A DNA stretch of 60,000 bases from Nymphaea colorata (lineage: Eukaryota; Streptophyta; Magnoliopsida; Nymphaeales; Nymphaeaceae): NCBI RefSeq assembly GCF_008831285.2, contig NC_045144.1, positions 6,748,176 to 6,808,175 of the forward strand. The letters run 5' to 3'. Every line of letters starts with the position of its first letter. Position 1 is the stretch's first letter. The notes below the pieces were generated by a model. It was not told the DNA's origin. It was given only the letters and a program-made list of their open reading frames with translations, and ran no database searches. A program made the translations under genes and the position numbers. Below, one piece after another: positions 57,234-60,000 of this stretch.

Positions 57234-59206
57234 TTAAGCCCAGGGCCAGTAACACCTTCTCCAAGAGATATCGAAGCTCCTTCCATTATTCAGAAAAAAT
57301 GAGAAGCTTAATGTTGTGCCAAAACCTAGTGCCACCGATGCATACTTCCACATTCTCTCTTCATTTGCTTGCTTCAGTACAAGAACCAGAATCGATGTGG
57401 TGCTCTCATTGGCTTCACAGGGCAGCAAAAAATGGAGGGCCACAGAGACTTGGATTCCCTTCGAAGCTCCGATTATCGAAGGTGGAAAATTGTGTTGATT
57501 GAGGGATTCTTTCAGCAAGGTTGTTATATGACAGATTTAGGTACTCAAGAAAATTCAGTTTAGTAAGTTCTTCTGGTATTTCACCTGAAAAGTAGTTATG
57601 AGACAGATCCAATGATTCTAGTTGTTGGAGACCACCAAAGTTCTTAGGAATTGACCCTCTAAGCTTGTTGTTTGAAATTCTTAGTGCATGGAGCCATTTA
57701 AGGTCTCCAATCTCTTCAAGAATCTCACCCTCAAAGTAGTTGTTGGAAAGGTCAATTGTGGTCTTGAGGAACCAAATTTCATTTCGGTAACTTAATGTTT
57801 TTCCTTTGATTGTCATTGCCACTTCCCATGATGGACCAAAACCAAAAGCATGACCTATTATATCTGCATGAAAATGCCAGATCTTGGAAGTCGTCATTGC
57901 ATTAAGACTTAACAACAAGCCCATTGGAAGTTTTCCGCTAAATTGGTTGGTGGAGATGTCAAGCAAGAGCAGTCTTTGGAAAGCACTCTTGTCAAAAGAG
58001 AAGTTAATATCACCACTTAGAAAGTTGGACCTTAACACAAGAATTCTTAGAAATTGCAGCTTTGAAAGCCATGAAGGGAAGTCACCACTTAATTTTATTT
58101 TCCCTAAATCTATGAAATGAAGCATATTGTACTGACCAAGGGATTTAGTGATATGACCTTCTAACCTGTTGTCACTTAAATCAAGTGCATTCAACGAACA
58201 TCTTGTGTTGCCAATAAGCTCTGCTATTTGTCCCTGCAATTGATTGTTCTAGGGCTTGACTATCACCAAACTCAAGTTAAAGAAGCAAGTAGGTGTCTTG
58301 CGGCTTAATTTGTTGTTCGAGAAGTCAACCAAATAAATTTCAGTGAGGTTGCACAAGGAAGCTGGTATTTATCCTGTCACACTATTATTCTTGATTGAAA
58401 GAAACCACGAACCGTTAAAAGACTGAGAATTTGGAATGCCATTCAACATGTTATAGCTCAAATCAACTAAATAAGCGTTTAGAACAACCCCTGGCTTGAT
58501 GCCTGTTATCATGTTGTGATATATGTTCAAACTAACAGAAACAGTTAACCATTTTGGAATTTTCCCAGTGATCATGTTCTCTGAGAGGTTTAAATCAACA
58601 ATGGACTCATGGTAAAGAAGGAATCGGGGGAAGTGGTCGATGTTGCACGAGGCCAATTCCAAATATTCTAGACTCGGAAGCTTGAGGGGTGGGGTTGTCA
58701 ACTACAGTCAAGTTATTTCCAAAAAGTGACAATGAGTTAAGCTTTTTGAAGTTTGGAAAAATTCCAAGGTCGAGGTATCCATCAAAGGACTTCAAGTGGA
58801 GATTGCACAAAAGATGGTTCCTGGAACAAACTTGGAGGAATTGCTCCTACCAGGGAGTTGTAAGAAAGGTCTAAGCTTTCCATATTAAGAAGATTAATTG
58901 AATTTGAGATCGGGCCACTAAAATTATTATTGTTGTGGTGGATAATACGGAGAGAGTGAGGTAAAGATGGTAAGAAGCCACTGAAACTGTTCTTAGAAAG
59001 GTCAAGGTAAGTTAGTCGAGTGAGGTTGGCAAATAATAAGGAGTCTATGTAACCTGACAATCTATTCTGACTTAGATCCATGTAAGTTAAAGCTGTGACA
59101 TTTGCTATTGAGAAGGGAAGACTGCCTGACAGATTGGTATTAGAAAGATTCAATGAAATTAGGTGTCAAAAATTACCGAAATAATTTGGTAGGTGGCTGG
59201 GAAGAC
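57234..59206 (-). pseudogene. RLP-type LRR receptor pseudogene 5, 5'-truncated
   Basis: Homology begins near 59206 in an LRR (NLSNTNLSGSLPFSIANVT), so signal peptide, cap and early LRRs are missing. Further lesions: a deletion with frame change near 58780-58800 removing most of one LRR; a frameshift near 58690; TAA at 58369-58371 replacing the glutamate of GEIPA; a TAG near 58250; and a frame change in an A run near 57427 just after the LCGPP cap. The C-terminus (MWKYASVALGFGTTLSFSFFL and WRRCYWPWA) is readable to the stop at 57234, though the GFG repeat is shortened. The surviving LRR before the break resembles the extra-LRR form at 31305. Confidence 0.88.
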
Positions 59207-60000
59207 AGTTCCCACTTCTTTTGAGAGGGGCATTGTTTTGTAATTTTACTAGAAAATGTTTCAGGTTCCAGTTTTGTCCTTATTAAGGGGGGAGTCTTTG
59301 TATTTAATTAATAGAGGCATTTGGATCATATCTATTCCATAATGCATGGCCCCTTGTTAAAAACGGCATTGATTTTATCAAAATTGCAATACAAAAAAAA
59401 TTATTATTCCAAACCCCGTAATTGTTGGAATATCTTTACTTTGGTACAGGTAATTTATTTTAATAAACTCAGTGCATTCAAAAAAATGAGGAAGAAAAAT
59501 TACCTCCCACTGTGTAGCTCAGTTAGAGCCATGAATTCGGCATTCTCACCAGCACCCTTAATCAAGATAGTGCGTGGCTCGAGATAGCCCGTTCAAAATG
59601 TCGTCCCTGCTCGGACGGATTGAACCTTGTTAGTTTCATTTTTCTGAATAGTGACAAAAACAATACATTTAAAAGCATTAAAAACCCCAATAACAATAGA
59701 TTGGTTTGGAATAGACATCACTCGATTATAATCAAATATTACAAGGAAACGACCTAACATGCTCAGTTTCTAAAGGTATTTATTTACATTGGACAGGAAA
59801 GTATTCTAGACAGGGAGTGATTAAAATGCAAAATTTCTTAAACTCTTAGAACTTCATATTTCTTGAGCTGCGCAAATATGTAACTACTGCATGCAGGTTG
59901 GCATGCAAACTGAAATAGTACATGCTACCAGAAAAGAAACAGAATTTTCTTTGGAAAATAATAATTAATTAGGTTGGCATCGGAGTAATTTTGCTAAATA
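59207..60000. other. AT-rich spacer at window end
   Basis: No gene is recognised. From about 59650 the sequence is related to 40830-41240 and 30420-30560 (for example GCATGCAGGTTGGCATGCAAAC), another duplicated flank. Confidence 0.5.

Noticed and set aside
59508-59630. tRNA-like start GTAGCTCAGTTAGAGC
   Set aside because: No cloverleaf can be completed; the only B-box-like sequence is too far away and mismatched.

Overview
The window is nuclear DNA from a flowering plant. It is AT-rich with long (TA)n tracts, has no operons, and is dominated by plant-type transposons (two nearly complete Ty1/copia elements, a PIF/Harbinger element and hAT-like elements). The only host genes recognised are leucine-rich-repeat receptor-like proteins (RLPs), a class of plant surface immune or developmental receptors. 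I cannot name the species.

The backbone is a tandem cluster of five RLP copies, all on the minus strand. In window order they are a broken copy (10085-12982), an intact gene (31305-34337), a gutted fragment (42406-43414), a second intact gene (52822-55761) and a 5'-truncated broken copy (57234-about 59206). Copies share recognisable downstream blocks, CT-rich leaders and a promoter-proximal block around GCATGCATTTAAAG. Much of the gene-free DNA consists of diverged copies of the same flanks (for example 14.2-16.3 kb, 26.6-28.5 kb, 36.6-39.4 kb, 46.8-51.2 kb), so the locus grew by segmental duplication.

Transposons sit in this backbone in nested order. At 1.0-8.9 kb an old antisense copia fragment was hit by a small hAT-type MITE. 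It was later split exactly in its primer-binding site by a young sense-strand copia element (2258-8752). A second copia element of the older family (16352-21866, minus strand) has LTRs with TA...TA ends and lies in a duplicated segment whose uninterrupted paralog is at about 28.4 kb. A 3.8-kb hAT-like element with gene-like exon structure follows (22109-25930). A 2.4-kb PIF/Harbinger element (43613-46026) splits the promoter block of the third RLP copy.

The most unusual content is in that Harbinger element. It has a decayed transposase C-terminus, an antisense exon resembling the last EF-hand of a calcium-dependent protein kinase, and a 108-residue open frame with an RNase H1-type hybrid-binding (viroplasmin-like) domain and a C-terminal hydrophobic segment. 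A second unusual structure is a segment of about 345 bp lying between two (TA)n tracts, which is inverted between two paralogous copies of the locus (40.0-40.4 kb and 51.8-52.2 kb).

Both copia polyproteins are broken by frameshifts and stops, so neither element can encode its own full machinery. The two intact RLPs are the only genes for which a cellular role can be argued: single-pass plasma-membrane receptors lacking a kinase domain.
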